64,000 nucleotides of DNA, from positions 14,160,769 through 14,224,768 of the forward strand of contig CM059624.1 of NCBI GenBank assembly GCA_030435675.1, written 5' to 3'. Origin of the DNA: Steinernema hermaphroditum. Lineage: Eukaryota; Nematoda; Chromadorea; Rhabditida; Steinernematidae. The notes below the pieces were generated by a model that saw nothing but the letters and a program-made list of their open reading frames with translations, did no database searches and was not told the DNA's origin. The first letter of the stretch is position 1, and each line of letters starts with the position of its first letter. Below, piece by piece: positions 25,600 through 36,498 of this stretch. The position numbers were made by a program, and so were the translations under genes.

Positions 25600-27530
25600 C
25601 TGAAAGCAAATTTCGAAGACGATGTTGTGGTCAACAAGAGCACGTCACGGTAATTATCGGAGATGAGGGGTTTCGGCAGCAGCAGAAACGCACTTAATGA
25701 ACCTTTGGGAGACGGCAGGGACTGATGTCGCCATTTAGAAGGTCGTTTTTTGGACAATGGTGTATTGAGGGTGAAATGAGTAAAGAACAAAGGGCGACAA
25801 TAGAGAGAACTGGCAGGAGGAATTGGATACGAACGACCTGTCATGAACATAGCTGCTGTATAAAGAACTGATTCAAGGAACATAACTCTCGTCTATGATT
25901 CCTTTGTAATTTATGAACACAGCAGATTCAGAAGGTGCAAAAATTCAGTCTTTACATATGAACTTGGCGCCCGTTTAGACAAAAAAATTTTGTTTGCATA
26001 ATGTTTTTTTGAAATGCAGCCAATAATACCGGATAGCCTTTTTAAACATTGTATGGCCAAAAGCAAGGAAACATCGTAGTCTGGGCAGTATCGATAGTTA
26101 TGACCGCTGCATTTATGACCCGATCCCCTCCCCTCAAAAATTCAAGAAATCAGGATGAGGCGCCACCCAGATCCCGTTTCTCAGAAAATCAAAGTTCTAT
26201 TCAATTAAAGGTTGAATTTTGAGAAAAATAGATAAAAATTACTAAAGTTTAGTTCGCACAACGTTTGAACTGAAGCCAGTACAGTTAACTCTCACCCCAC
26301 ATTATGATTTGCCGCTTGTCCATTACATTCAGTTTTTGCCGGACGGTGACTACCCTTACATTGTTGGGTCTCACCCATCGAATAGAACGTTCAAAAATTA
26401 TCCAAATAGCAAAACATAAGCTATAAAATTGGATTCTTTTTGTCAAAATAGTGGTAATGAGGACATTTGAATACGTAGCCGCAATTCGGCAAAGTAACCA
26501 CAACGTTGGTAACGCCGAATAATAGCTAAAATATTAAAAGATGGGCAGTTTCGAGAGAAATCTCTGAAATCCATTAAACAAACTTTAATTATATTGAACT
26601 GAAAAGCGTCACCATGTGTTCATGCAGCTGCACTTTCTCAGCGTCATAACCAGAAGAAGTCGTGCGGAAAGCATGAAAACCATTCTTCTGATCACAACCC
26701 TTCTAAATTTCAGATCGAGCTGAAACTTTGCACAGCTTGGCACACTTCGTTGGTGAACGTCGAAGAAAAAGTGGAGACTCATCGCTTCTGACCATGTCAA
26801 ACTTCTTACCACGTGGCTTTTTGTAACAATTTTTGTTTGTAACACATCCAAGAATTTGAAAAGGATGACCAAGAAGGCAATCGAATCGGGACTCGAAAAA
26901 CAGCAGCTGCAGAACCGTGATATATCGAGGGCATAATGCTTATATTGTTCTGGCGTAACTTTCTAAACTTGGTGTTTGGATGGCCAATCACTAGATGGGA
27001 TGCACTTAGTGGAACGCTACTAGCACACCATTCATTGGGAATCTTCAACCTGAGCCGCGGCAACTTCCTTGTAAGAATTTTTCCAACGAAGATCGCCCAC
27101 TAGAAGCCACATTTGCGTTGAAACTTCGATAACGACCAAAGTAAAGCCGGTTCTCCTCCCCCACTCTAGCCTCGCGCTTTCACCTGATTTGGCTTAAAAA
27201 ATCGCAAATGGGCAAAAGTTATAAACGAGGAAAGTGGAATTATTTACACTTAAATGAACATCAACGTCCAGCACGCCAACGATACTAACAAATCGACTAT
27301 TTTCAGCAATGACCAGTGCTCACTTCCTTATAGTGCATTCAGCTCAATTGCCCGTAAAATAAGTTATCGAACAAGGAACAAACATTCCCGTGCAAAAGCG
27401 CCGCTTCATGGAGTGCTATATGCTTCCATTTGTGTCCATTATGAACGTCGTGTTTTTTTGAGAGTTCAAGCATATGTCAACAAACTAAAGCTAAAATGAT
27501 CCCGATAAAAAAATCCATCTGAGCCATGGC
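25600..27530. other. Interval without a supported gene
   Basis: No exon chain was supported. A minus-strand stretch at 26609-27063 has long open frames and one DES-containing block faintly like a Tc1/mariner transposase. The rest of the translation does not follow that family, so it is not annotated as one. Confidence 0.3.
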
Positions 27531-27779
27531 TTTTAACATTGCAATCCCTCCCTTTGTGAACAAAAATACAGCAAAAAAAACCGAAACGCGGGGATTGACG
27601 AAAACGTCGCTACCGCTGTGGAATTTAATTGGACATCACAGTTAATTTGAAGCCGTTCACGAATGAAGCCAGATTTGAAGCAGCAGTGAAAGTGGTGTAC
27701 TACAAGTGATTCTTCATGATGGCATGAAATACACTGACAGCTAAAACTAAAAAAACGTGTGAAACTGCACCAAAACAGA

Positions 27780-28790
27780 CCCATCAATGTAAATCAACCT
27801 TGGCACTTTGGCGATGAGTCAGCATTGAAAACTGAAAATGGAACAAAGGATTGCAAGGCGTGATCACTATTCCAAAAATAGTACGGATATTAATGCATTG
27901 TGAGTATGGTAGATAAGGTAGCAGTTTCACATTGCAGCAGTTATGAAAATTTATTTTCTGACCAAAAATGAAATATTCTTTACCTTTTCGCAACGTCGAA
28001 GTGGAAAAATGTCCATGAGGGGACGAAAACATCGCCACCGCTGCAAAAATCAAATTTGACAAGTCAAAGTTCATTTGAAAGTCAAAAACGCAACAAAGTT
28101 TCGATCGAACTTTGGTTACTGGCGACAATGAAAGACGTAGCCACTCAGTAATATGAAGCTCAAAAATATTTAAATTTTATAATCACAATACCACATAGGG
28201 ATTACGACTTCCTGAATGGACAGGTTACGATAATTATGTGTTCATTAAACATCGTTTGCGGGATTTAAAAGAGCTTTTATTTCAGCAACTTTGCGGTCTA
28301 TGACCGTCACTTAGAGTTTGTTCGAATTGAACCCGAATATCAGCATATTTTTTACAGAAACGACTCACTCTTTCGCAAAAACGACCCACACGACTCTACT
28401 GAATTTGTCACGATGTTGCGGCCAATTACAATCAAAAATCGTGTGGATAGTAGGCCAAAAAAAGAATAGGTTCATTCAAAAAATTCAATTTGACGAATCA
28501 TAGTTCATTTGAAAGTCAAAAACACAGCAAAGTTTCAATCGAACTTTGATTACTGGCGATAAAAAACGACGTATAGACGTCCGCGGTAATGATTTTCAAT
28601 ATGGACAAGCTCTTCGATGAAACATGACGATGAACATGAAGCATCACGGCCAAATGCGACCCACTATTTCGTTTCGACCCACACGAGTCGGATCTGTTCG
28701 ATAATCTATTGACTTTGTCGCGATGTCTCGGCCAATTACAATCAAAAAGGTAGGCCGAAAAAGAATAGGTTCGTTTAAATACTTTCGATT
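27780..28790. repeat. Diverged tandem blocks
   Basis: The block 'cattTGAAAGTCAAAAAC(g/a)ca' with the following 'gatcgaactttg(g/a)ttactggcgac' occurs at 28070-28140 and 28507-28570. The block 'cggccaattacaatcaaaaa...ggcc(a/g)aaaaa' occurs at 28418-28480 and 28729-28780. Together these indicate local duplication with rearrangement. No gene is apparent. Confidence 0.5.
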
Positions 28791-28929
28791 TCAGATTTTT
28801 GGGTTTGGTAGCGAATTTTGAACCTCTGCGGGGAGACATTTGTGGTTTGCATTTGGGTACTCGAAGTTTTCGGGTTCACACAAACCGAATGTCAATCTGT
28901 GTTCATTGGTCAAGCAAACTGAGCTGCAG

Positions 28930-29009
28930 CCGAGCCGATCCGAGCCGAGCCGAGCCGAGCCGAGCCGAGCCGAGCCGAGCCGAGCCGAGCCGAGCCGAGC
29001 CGAGCCGAC
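28930..29009 (+). repeat. (GAGCC)n pentanucleotide microsatellite
   Basis: About sixteen tandem GAGCC units (read CCGAG/GAGCC), with one interruption (GATCC) near the 5' end. It is read as Glu-Pro-Ser-Arg-Ala repeats on the plus strand, but nothing suggests translation. It is the only long perfect microsatellite in the window. Confidence 0.9.
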
Positions 29010-29029
29010 CGTCAAGCCTAACTACCAAT

Positions 29030-31150
29030 TGTGGCTATTCTTGAAGAGAAATGCAGAGAGAGAGCGCAGAAAAAAGCGCACCCTGACCCTGATTGGTACA
29101 ATGGAAAACAAGGGCCGATTCCTGTAACCGCAAATGAGGCACTATTGTGACACAATGATCGGCCCCAGGTGAGTCAAAAATGATGAACAGCGTTGAAATG
29201 CTGATCAGATAGGCATGTGAAAAGGACACTGATGTTACACAGCACCACTTTTAACGTGATGATACGGTTGAGGGTGAAAAACAACAACCTATGACCTAAA
29301 AGCCGACACTTCATTTAGCAAAACTATGAGAAAAGGCGAGCACGCCATCAATGAAATTGACATTTGCAAATTGTAACTTCGAAATGCAAAAGTCTGCATG
29401 AATAAAAGTATCGAATTCCACACTTGAGAGAACAAAAAGTATTGAGCGAAATTAGCAAAAAAACTTCTTTGCCTCCCGTGGGAGCGCCCTCGAAGGGGCG
29501 ATCGTTGGAACGTCGGCGACGCTCCCCCATCCACGCGTAGAGGGCGCAAAACGGATTATAATATCAGTTAGCGGAGGAGTGAACAACTTCTTTGGTAACC
29601 GTCGCTCGAAAAAAATGGGTTTAAACCAACGAGAAGACGGCCGATGCTTCGCAGAGAGTGTTCATGGCGAAGAAAACTAAGGAGGGATAATTGGCCCTAG
29701 TTGATTGACGGAGCGCCGCGACCAAAACAAACAACTCATTATAAGTGACTTTTGAATTTTATATTGATGAGTCGAGGCAGGACAAGGGGCAGCAGAGTAA
29801 AAAGGGAGGGGTTGTCCTAGATTTGGTGTTCACAGATGTTTTTGATTTGAAATGTTGAAGCTGTTGCTGTTGTTGTTGCTGTAAGCATGTTTAGCTGTTG
29901 TTCATTAAAAGTCAGAGTGAGGAGAGACTCCATAGAAGACAGCACAATGCCCCTACTTACAAACTGCGGATCTGTACACATAAAAGAGCTAAACGAGATC
30001 GATCATGCGACTCGGAAATACCAGAAAAATACCGAAACAGTTGCCCAAAATAAGACAAAACGCAAAACCGTATGTTCAAAAATTAATTCAAAGTTGCTCT
30101 CACTTTTAAACTGTGGTTCTTTGGTTGTTCTGTGCACATTTCTCGCTGGAGCTCAGTACAGTGTTTGTCAGGCCAAGAGCAGATGTATCATAAATGATAG
30201 AAACAGAAGCTCAGGACCCAACTTATTCGATTTTTAGTTCGCACGTTCGTCTCTCAGAAGGTAACCGCCTCATATCGAGCTGAAAGTTGGAGCACCTGTA
30301 TGTGGACTTTAGGGGAAAGTAAATCTCAAAATCCCGCCTGCTCGCACACCTGCCCATAAAAATACAATTCGAAGTTTTACGTTCCAATTATTATAGACTA
30401 CTTTGCCACGATGGCTTCAAATGTTTGTGTGATCGAACTGAGTAGCGTCTGTTTGTCTTTACTGTCTGTTCTAGTTGAATTCCAGCCATGAGTACAGTCA
30501 ATAAATTGGAATACAACTAGCGAATCCCCGGTACGCTTAAAATTCATTAGTCCGTTCCGAACTTGGCGCTCCGCTCCGTTCGCTCCCCATCTGCAGCACT
30601 TCCTGGATCAGCTCTTCGTCTCTCTAATGGGATCGCCGCGTTCTGCTCTGATGCCGTGCCCAGTGTCGAAGGCAGAAGAAGACCGCCGACTACGATGTGA
30701 TACTGGGTTTCTTGTGCATACATAACGTCCTGTAAGGCGTAAGCCTTAGATTCGGGAAGACAAACTACTATAATAAAGTAGGGACATCTGAAAGATGACG
30801 CTCCAGTGAAGATAAGAGCTGGTTGAGAAAGAGTAGACGGCCTCAATAGCAGTCATCTTGTCCGATTCTGATTCCACTGGGGCGCACTCCTCAGAATCCT
30901 CAATCCACCGCATAATTGGACACCCTATTAGAAGTCCAACGAACCTCCTTCTGTCAATTAATAGCCATCGATTTCCCAGTCGCTTCCTCTTCTCTCCACC
31001 GCGCGCCTTGGACAAACAGAAACGGCCGTCGAAAGTGATAGCAATTTCGCGGAGACAATCGAATTTTCTGATTGCGGGCAAACATAAAGTGTCAAAGACA
31101 CTTTTTCGCCGCCTGCGGAATGCGCAGAACTGGTCAATGAGTAAACAAAG
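29030..31150. other. Interval without a supported gene
   Basis: No complete gene was recognised. The stretch at 30590-30735 is related to 48690-48800 (shared 'gaag(g/a)(c/a)agaag' and 'cg(c/a)gactac(g/a)(a/g)tgt(g/a)ata' words). Both lie beside members of the Ala/Pro-rich family, so this may be an old duplicated flank or exon. Confidence 0.35.
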
Positions 31151-31156
31151 CGGCTG

Positions 31157-31164
31157 TATAAAAG
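31157..31164 (+). promoter_or_regulatory. TATA box of the Ala/Pro-rich secreted gene
   Basis: TATAAAAG lies 67 nt upstream of the ATG at 31231, the usual spacing for a short 5' leader. Confidence 0.6.
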
Positions 31165-31230
31165 CTGCCCTCGACACTTAGTTGGCATCTTATACTCACC
31201 GACCGCACAGAGGTTCATTAGAAGTTGGAG

Positions 31231-31883
31231 ATGACCTCTTTCGTCGTGTAGGTTCCAAGCCTAACAGAGCAATAATCTAATCCCGTCGTTCTAGGCTTGC
31301 TCTCTTGGCTTTCGGCTCCGCCAACGCTCAGTACATGTATCCTACGCTCTTCGGAGGACGGTACTATGCCACGGCTCCTGCCGTTGCTCCGGCGGCTTGT
31401 GCGGTGCCGCCCTGTGCTCCCGCTCCAGTCTTCGCTCCTCCACCACCGCTCTTCGCTGCTCCTGCTCCGCTGGCCTGTGCAGTGCCCCCATGTGCTGCTC
31501 CGGTCCCCGTTGTAGCTGCTCCCCCGGCTCCACTTCCTCTTCCCGTGGCTGCTCCTGCTCCGGTCGCCTGCGCCGTTCCTCCCTGTGCTGCTCCGGTTCC
31601 TGTTGTGGCTGCTCCCCCTGCTCCATTCGCAGTTCCGGCTCCTCTTCCGGTCCCCGCGGCCATCCCGGTTCCCGTGGCTGCCCCTGCTCCGGTCGCCTGC
31701 GCTATGCCTCCTTGTGTCGCTCCAGTGGTTGCTGCTTCAGCCCCATTGTGGACCGCGCCTGGACCGGTTGTGGCCGCTCCCGCGCCACTCCTGGCCGCAC
31801 CTGCACCAGCTTACGTGCCGGCCTTCGCTCCTTTCGCCCAACGAGCGGTGCTCATCGGATCGAACAAGGCAAAGAAGAACTGA
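31231..31883 (+). CDS. Secreted Ala/Pro/Val-rich repeat protein (two exons)
   Basis: Exon 1 (31231-31247) is a 17-nt microexon encoding MTSFV plus two bases. A 47-nt intron (GTAGGT...TTCTAG) follows, then exon 2 (31295-31883). The product is 201 residues. A signal peptide is evident (hydrophobic VLALLAFGSANA, cleavage before QYMYP). The mature protein is almost entirely Ala, Pro and Val, with at least four CAVPPCA- or CAMPPC-type blocks, so regularly spaced Cys pairs could crosslink it. The C-terminus (FAPFAQRAVLIGSNKAKKN) is shared with the 48.4 and 56.1 kb relatives. The microexon and phase match the 63.7 kb gene. A structural extracellular (cuticle or secretion) role is plausible from composition, but no known domain is recognised. 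Confidence 0.75.
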
Positions 31884-31889
31884 AGAAGA

Positions 31890-32240
31890 TGTCCATAGGT
31901 GGATGCGTTGTCTGTACATTTCTGCATAACCCATTTGAGTGCAAAGAGAAGTAAAGAATGCTTCTTTGACATATGCATGGTGGCAACCAGAGGGGCAACC
32001 TCGTAGGAAAGAGAAAAGGCATTGGATTTGCACATTATGAAATCAGATGTACGGATCAGGTAGTAAATCTCGTACATTCAATACAGCTGGGGCTGACACT
32101 TCAGAGAAACGGAGTCAATGCATTTGTTAGACATTTGCTCTTTTGATAATTTCGGATCACCAGAGAGCTCTTGAACCTGGAGAGTTCGTACACAGTCACG
32201 GTACACTGACGAATTTTCACAAGTCCTTTCTGTGCATGGA
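31890..32240. other. Downstream flank and diverged repeat
   Basis: This is the 3' flank of the Ala/Pro-rich gene. A block at 32170-32230 ('tcttgaacctgga', 'gtacactga', 'ttttc(a/c)') is similar to 32628-32690. No gene is seen. Confidence 0.35.
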
Positions 32241-32242
32241 AC

Positions 32243-32342
32243 GCGATAGCCGACGATGTCTCCAACACGCACTTCTTCCTACTGGTTTACAAGGCGACGA
32301 AGGATGCCGAGATCAGATTTTGAAAGCGTAAGGGACAGTATC
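32243..32342 (-). pseudogene. Fragment of S26 signal-peptidase-like gene
   Basis: About 100 bp closely match the minus-strand copies from the Ser box to the EVRVGD block ('gatgtctccaacacgcacttcttcct' region, then 'agcgta(a/g)gggacagta'). Reading frames are interrupted and the catalytic Lys and GDN boxes are absent, so it is a relic. Confidence 0.7.
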
Positions 32343-32739
32343 TTCACGACCAGTGCTGTGCAAGTCTCGAGAAATCCGCAAGACTCTCGGTACCGTCCAG
32401 GAAACGGCGCCGGCGATGGTGGTCCAACGTGAACACATATCTTGGACATCGTCGACATCCTCGATCTCAGAACTGAACTTTAATGTGACGAGTCCGACTC
32501 ACATGCGACCGAGACGAAGAGGAGTTCAATTTCAATTCGTGAACTTCGAGTGAGGGATCGGAAAAGATCAGGCGCGACTTTTGCCGACTGGTGCCGTCTT
32601 TGCATCATTATTCTGTATTTTCGCGCTCTTCAACCTGGACGTTGCAGTTTGCACATAGCCGTTGTACACTGATCATTTTCCGCAACTCTTTTGTGTACAC
32701 AACCCAGTTTATGTGGAATGTAATGTTTCCAACACACAG

Positions 32740-34490
32740 TTCGTTATTCTCCGGCACGCAACATCACGAACAAGCACTTAAAAAGGCGAAGAACTCGACG
32801 TTCCCCATGGCACCTTCGAAGCCTTGTGCATGCGCTGCTTGACCCAGCCGAACCGAAACGCCGCCATCTGGTACATTTCATACTGCTTCTCTCGTTGTTC
32901 CAGTTTAAAGAACGGATGAATAGCCTAAAACGAGGTTTTAGATTTGGAAAACACGACCAAAACCAAGGATCAATCAGGATGTCGAGATCCGGAGTCTTCT
33001 CTTCCTCGGGATAGACCACTTTCGTCACGTCGGCGGCGCAGAATTTTGCGATAACGTTGTCATGCTTGATGTAGAGAATGAGGTCGTTCGGGAACAGTGA
33101 GATGATCTGATCCTTCGGGAATTCCATCAACTCGGTGGCCTGAAACGGAGAGTCATTCAAACAACTCAAATTCGATGAAAGGGCATAAAAACCGTGAAAA
33201 CTAATCCTAGAATAGATCCCAAATACGTTATTTGCCTTTCATAAAACCAAGCGCGCTATTTACTACACCACAATATTTATCGGTGCTGCTCGCCGATGGA
33301 ATATTACGTACAAAATGGCGATTTAAAGCAGTCAAAAGAACCTCGCCCACAATCACATCGACTTACGTTCGGGGGATTCGACCGTAGAGGTAGGAAGCGA
33401 GATAGCGAACGGTGGCTTCGAATTCGACAGTGAGGGACTTCTGTTCTTGCATGTCAGCGTTCGAAATTGGACAGTCTGAAAGCATGAAGTATGTTGAAAG
33501 GAAGCAAAAAAAAGAATCATGCTTCCCATGCCGCTTTCGAGGCCTTCGTGCGCTGCTTGACCCAGCCGAACCTGAACACCGCCATCTGATGCACCTAATA
33601 CTGCTTCTCTCGTTGCTTCAGTTTAAAGAACGGACGAATGGCCTAAAAATGAGATTTTCGATTTAGAAAACACGCCGGTAACCAACTCCCTCAGCAGATA
33701 CGGTGTAAACACGATTCAAAAACGGCGATGCAGCAGAGCCCTGTTCGTCGTGTTTCGCTTCATCCATCCGTGTGAAAATGCCTCTTGGAACCTCTTTAAT
33801 CGGAATGTCGAGATCCGGAGTCTTCTCTTTCTTGGGATAGACCACTTTTGTCCCAGCGATGGCGCAGAATTCGGCGGTAACGTTACCGAGCTTGATGTAG
33901 AGATTGCAATCGTTCGGGAACTGGGCGATGATCTCGTCCTTGGAGAGTCAACTCGATGGCCTGAAACAGGGAGAATTACTCAAACAGCTCGAATTCTTTT
34001 TTCCAAAGACAAAAGAGGACAAAAACCCTGAGGCGATTCTAAAATAGATCCCAAATTCGTTACTCCCTTTCATAAAACCAAAGCAGCAACATTGCGTTAT
34101 TTACTATACCACAATATTTATCGGTGCTGCTCGCCGATGGAATATTACGTAGAAAATGAAAATTTCAAGCAGTCAGAAGAAGCTCGCCCAAGCCCACTCA
34201 CCTTCTCCAGCACGGGATCGCACTGACCGCCGACATTTGCAATGAAAACGTGCTCTCCAACGCCGCGAAGTCGGACCAGCAGCTGGTTGCCGAGAATTTC
34301 GGCAAATTCAAGAACTCAACTGAAATTCCAGTCATTTAAAGAGGTCGCCATTACTGAAAATTAACTTACGTTCGGGGGATTTCGTAGAGGTGGGAAGCGC
34401 GATATCGAACGGTGGCTTCGAATTCGACAATGAGGAACTTCTTTTTTTGCATGTCAGCCTTCGGAATTGGGCAATCTGAAACAGTGTCAT
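32740..34490 (-). pseudogene. Two tandem copies of a broken multi-exon gene of unknown function
   Basis: Copy A (about 34484-33660) has an exon ending HLYEIPRT with a GTAAGT donor, an exon at about 34317-34202 (including LLVRLRGVGEHVFIANVGG) with a GTGAGT donor, and an exon at about 33962 whose frame is broken just after its start. Copy B (about 33480-32815) has the same first exon (RYLASYLYGRIPRT) and the third exon intact at its start (ATELMEFPKDQIISLFPN), but lacks the second exon entirely. Shared 3' words (AAAGTGGTCTATCCC, GAGAAGACTCCGGATCTCGA) and flanking DNA show a segmental duplication. The protein family is not recognised. Damage in both copies suggests pseudogenes, although an active parent may exist elsewhere. 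Confidence 0.5.
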
Positions 34491-35229
34491 AAATCAATTA
34501 AAGTGAACTGAACAAGGATCACGAGTTTCGCGCATTTTTTCATTTCAAAAGTCCGTGTTTGCAGGTTTTGATTGCGATTGCGAGGCCGGTGAGCTCAATT
34601 CCCGACGCCGTCGCCCTGACATGGCATGGTTACATTCTACTACCTGCTTTCCTCTGCTCATCGCTTTGTTATCTCTTTGCATCGCGTGGTAGATCGATTA
34701 CAAAAAAACTGTTAAAACGCGATAAAACGACGACAGGAAAAAACGGCATACAGGACAAAGCTGTGGTCTGAAGCTGAAAACAAAATCTAGTCCTATTTCA
34801 GATTGTAAATTAACCTTTTTTGCAGGTCGCATGTACCTTTCCAGGCTTTTTTTGTTCCGGTGAATAGAACTTTTAGAAACGCCGACGGGACTGGCTCCCA
34901 AGACGGTTGCAAAAGAAAAAATCGAAATGCCACCGACAAGAATCGAACAGGCGAAGCCATGGTGATGCGAACCCGTACCAGGGTGTTGGATACCCAAAGT
35001 TCGGGCACCCGGACGACTCTATCAACTATCAAAAACTATCAAACATTGGGTGCTCTTGTTGGATCTGGTGAAACACGGAAACCGGTTCCTAGTTCCTGTC
35101 CTATTTTGAATAAGGAAGAGAGATTTTTGCAGATGTTAGGCGCAAACTATAGAGGATGCTCTATTCCAACGACGCTTTTCGTCCTCGTGCTTTTTTCCCG
35201 TCTTCCAGATCGCTTCGGGACCTTTTTGC

Positions 35230-35335
35230 GCAGTAAGGAAACACATATTGAAGAATTATGGGGATTCTTTGCGCATAGGCTTATAAGCGAAGAAGACGCG
35301 CAGAAACTTTGCAATCTCCCACAGATTCATCACAC
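35230..35335 (+). pseudogene. S26-like fragment upstream of the gene (left arm)
   Basis: This sequence resembles codons of about residues 78-108 of the adjacent gene (SKETHIEELW...ISEEDAQKL against SKESYIEAVR). It is a relic of an additional copy lying just upstream. The same fragment occurs in the other arm. Confidence 0.6.
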
Positions 35336-35491
35336 AACCAATTATCCGATCGCCCCGCATGGCAGCTACAACGAGCCTCTACTTCTGAAGCGTCGATTCG
35401 TACAGCGCAACCGAGAAAGCATTGCTTTACTTTATTTCTTCGTTGGAATCGCTTTGCTTCCACATTGCATCGTTCACCACTCGCATAATCT

Positions 35492-35498
35492 TATAAAA
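35492..35498 (+). promoter_or_regulatory. TATA box of S26-like copy 1
   Basis: TATAAAA ends 28 nt before the ATG at 35527, implying an extremely short 5' leader. The block from TATAAAA through GACGGAGGCATT to the ATG is conserved in the other copies. Confidence 0.65.
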
Positions 35499-35526
35499 AA
35501 GAATACGACGGAGGCATTATCACAAA

Positions 35527-36417
35527 ATGTCGCATTTCATTCGCCGAATCGCCGCCGTTTCCACGTGTGCCTTTGCCGGCTTGACAGCTTTCGGCTTCCA
35601 TAGGATGTCTACACCTTATGAAGACCGAGAGTTGGAGGCGCAGTTTCCAGAACTGAAGAAGGAGTTCGAGTGGGCGCGACAGAACACGCCGTGGTCAGGT
35701 CCGGACACCATTTTTGATGTTGTTTATCGCGTTTGTAGATGTACGCTTTTGGGCGTCAGTAAGGAATCATATATTGAAGCAGTGCGGGAACGCCTTGCGG
35801 ATCAGTTCTCCGAAGAATACGTGCACAAACTTGGCAGTCTTTCGTGGTACATTGAGGTGTACCAGTCGTCAGCTCTTGAGAGCGGTTTTAGTACTGGTTC
35901 ATCTATGTCCCCCACGCTTCTAAACTCTGGTCTTTTCATCCACCGTCGGTTTGTAAACCCACAGGAAGAAGTGCAGGTTGGAGACACCGTCAATTATCGT
36001 ATCCCAGATAGACTGTTATATAAAGCTACACAACATAGAGTTATGGCAATTGGTCCTGCCATCGTCGCTTATCCCATTCCACATGATCTGGGTTATGCAC
36101 ACCAAAGAGTTGTAGCAATTGGTCCTGCTACAGTGTACAATGACCTATATCTGTGTGATGATTATGTGCCCGAAGGAACAGTCTACGTAATGGGAGACAA
36201 CAGAAAGCATTCATGCGATTCGAGACGCCACGGACCTGTTATGATTAGCGCTTTGCAATCCAAGCTCGTCGCAGTGTATGACCCAAGATTCAGAAAGGAT
36301 TTCGCGCTAGTCACAGATGAACCGCCCCAGCCTCAGCCACAGTCCGTCGGCAAAACACTCCTGAATTGCGGTGCTTGTGTTCTTTTTTTGTGTGCTTTGT
36401 GTCATTCCACTCACTAA
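35527..36417 (+). CDS. Signal-peptidase-like (S26) membrane protein, copy 1; catalytic Lys missing
   Basis: A 296-residue, single-exon protein of the S26 type I signal peptidase/IMP family. Order: N-terminal hydrophobic anchor (about 7-24), a charged helical insert (about 30-115), the Ser box SSMSPTLL with Ser126, EVQVGD, the Lys-box region, the signature GDNRKHSCDSRRHGP, a Pro/Gln linker and a hydrophobic Cys-rich tail (LLNCGACVLFLCALC). The general-base Lys that precedes Arg in active members is absent. The Lys box is tandemly duplicated within the protein, and the two versions carry His170 and Gln193 at that position. It is therefore predicted to be proteolytically inactive or altered. The ATG is fixed by strong N-terminal conservation with the other copies. 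It is the plus-strand member of an inverted pair. Localisation (mitochondrion or ER) cannot be decided. Confidence 0.8.
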   Translation: MSHFIRRIAAVSTCAFAGLTAFGFHRMSTPYEDRELEAQFPELKKEFEWARQNTPWSGPDTIFDVVYRVCRCTLLGVSKESYIEAVRERLADQFSEEYVHKLGSLSWYIEVYQSSALESGFSTGSSMSPTLLNSGLFIHRRFVNPQEEVQVGDTVNYRIPDRLLYKATQHRVMAIGPAIVAYPIPHDLGYAHQRVVAIGPATVYNDLYLCDDYVPEGTVYVMGDNRKHSCDSRRHGPVMISALQSKLVAVYDPRFRKDFALVTDEPPQPQPQSVGKTLLNCGACVLFLCALCHSTH

Positions 36418-36498
36418 TGCTCTATATTGTGACTGTCGATAAATAACTACTCGCTCGCGACATCTATGACATTGAGTACAAAATTCTATGCAAAATAC

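Larger units (their letters stand above)
35037..36480 (+). repeat. Left arm of inverted duplication carrying an S26-like gene
   Basis: This arm is the reverse complement of 37735-39144. The outer half (35037 to about 35690), including the promoter and first 160 nt of coding sequence, is nearly identical between arms, with only a few small indels. The inner part, covering most of the gene and its 3' end, is clearly more diverged. The outer boundary is at AAACATTGGGTGCTC. Confidence 0.85.

Noticed and set aside
26609..27063. Possible Tc1/mariner transposase on the minus strand
   Set aside because: Only a short DES-containing stretch resembles the family. Neighbouring conserved blocks and terminal repeats are missing.
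28799..29127. Open frames through the (GAGCC)n array encoding EPSRA-type repeats
   Set aside because: A pentamer repeat lacking stops is open in several frames by chance. No start, splice or homologue supports translation.
31342..31663. Long minus-strand open frames opposite the Ala/Pro-rich gene
   Set aside because: They arise from the biased codons of the repeat on the coding strand. The plus-strand gene has a signal peptide, splice sites and relatives.
34860..35603. 247-codon plus-strand frame overlapping S26 copy 1
   Set aside because: It is in a different frame from the conserved gene and joins upstream sequence, a fossil fragment and the first codons out of frame.
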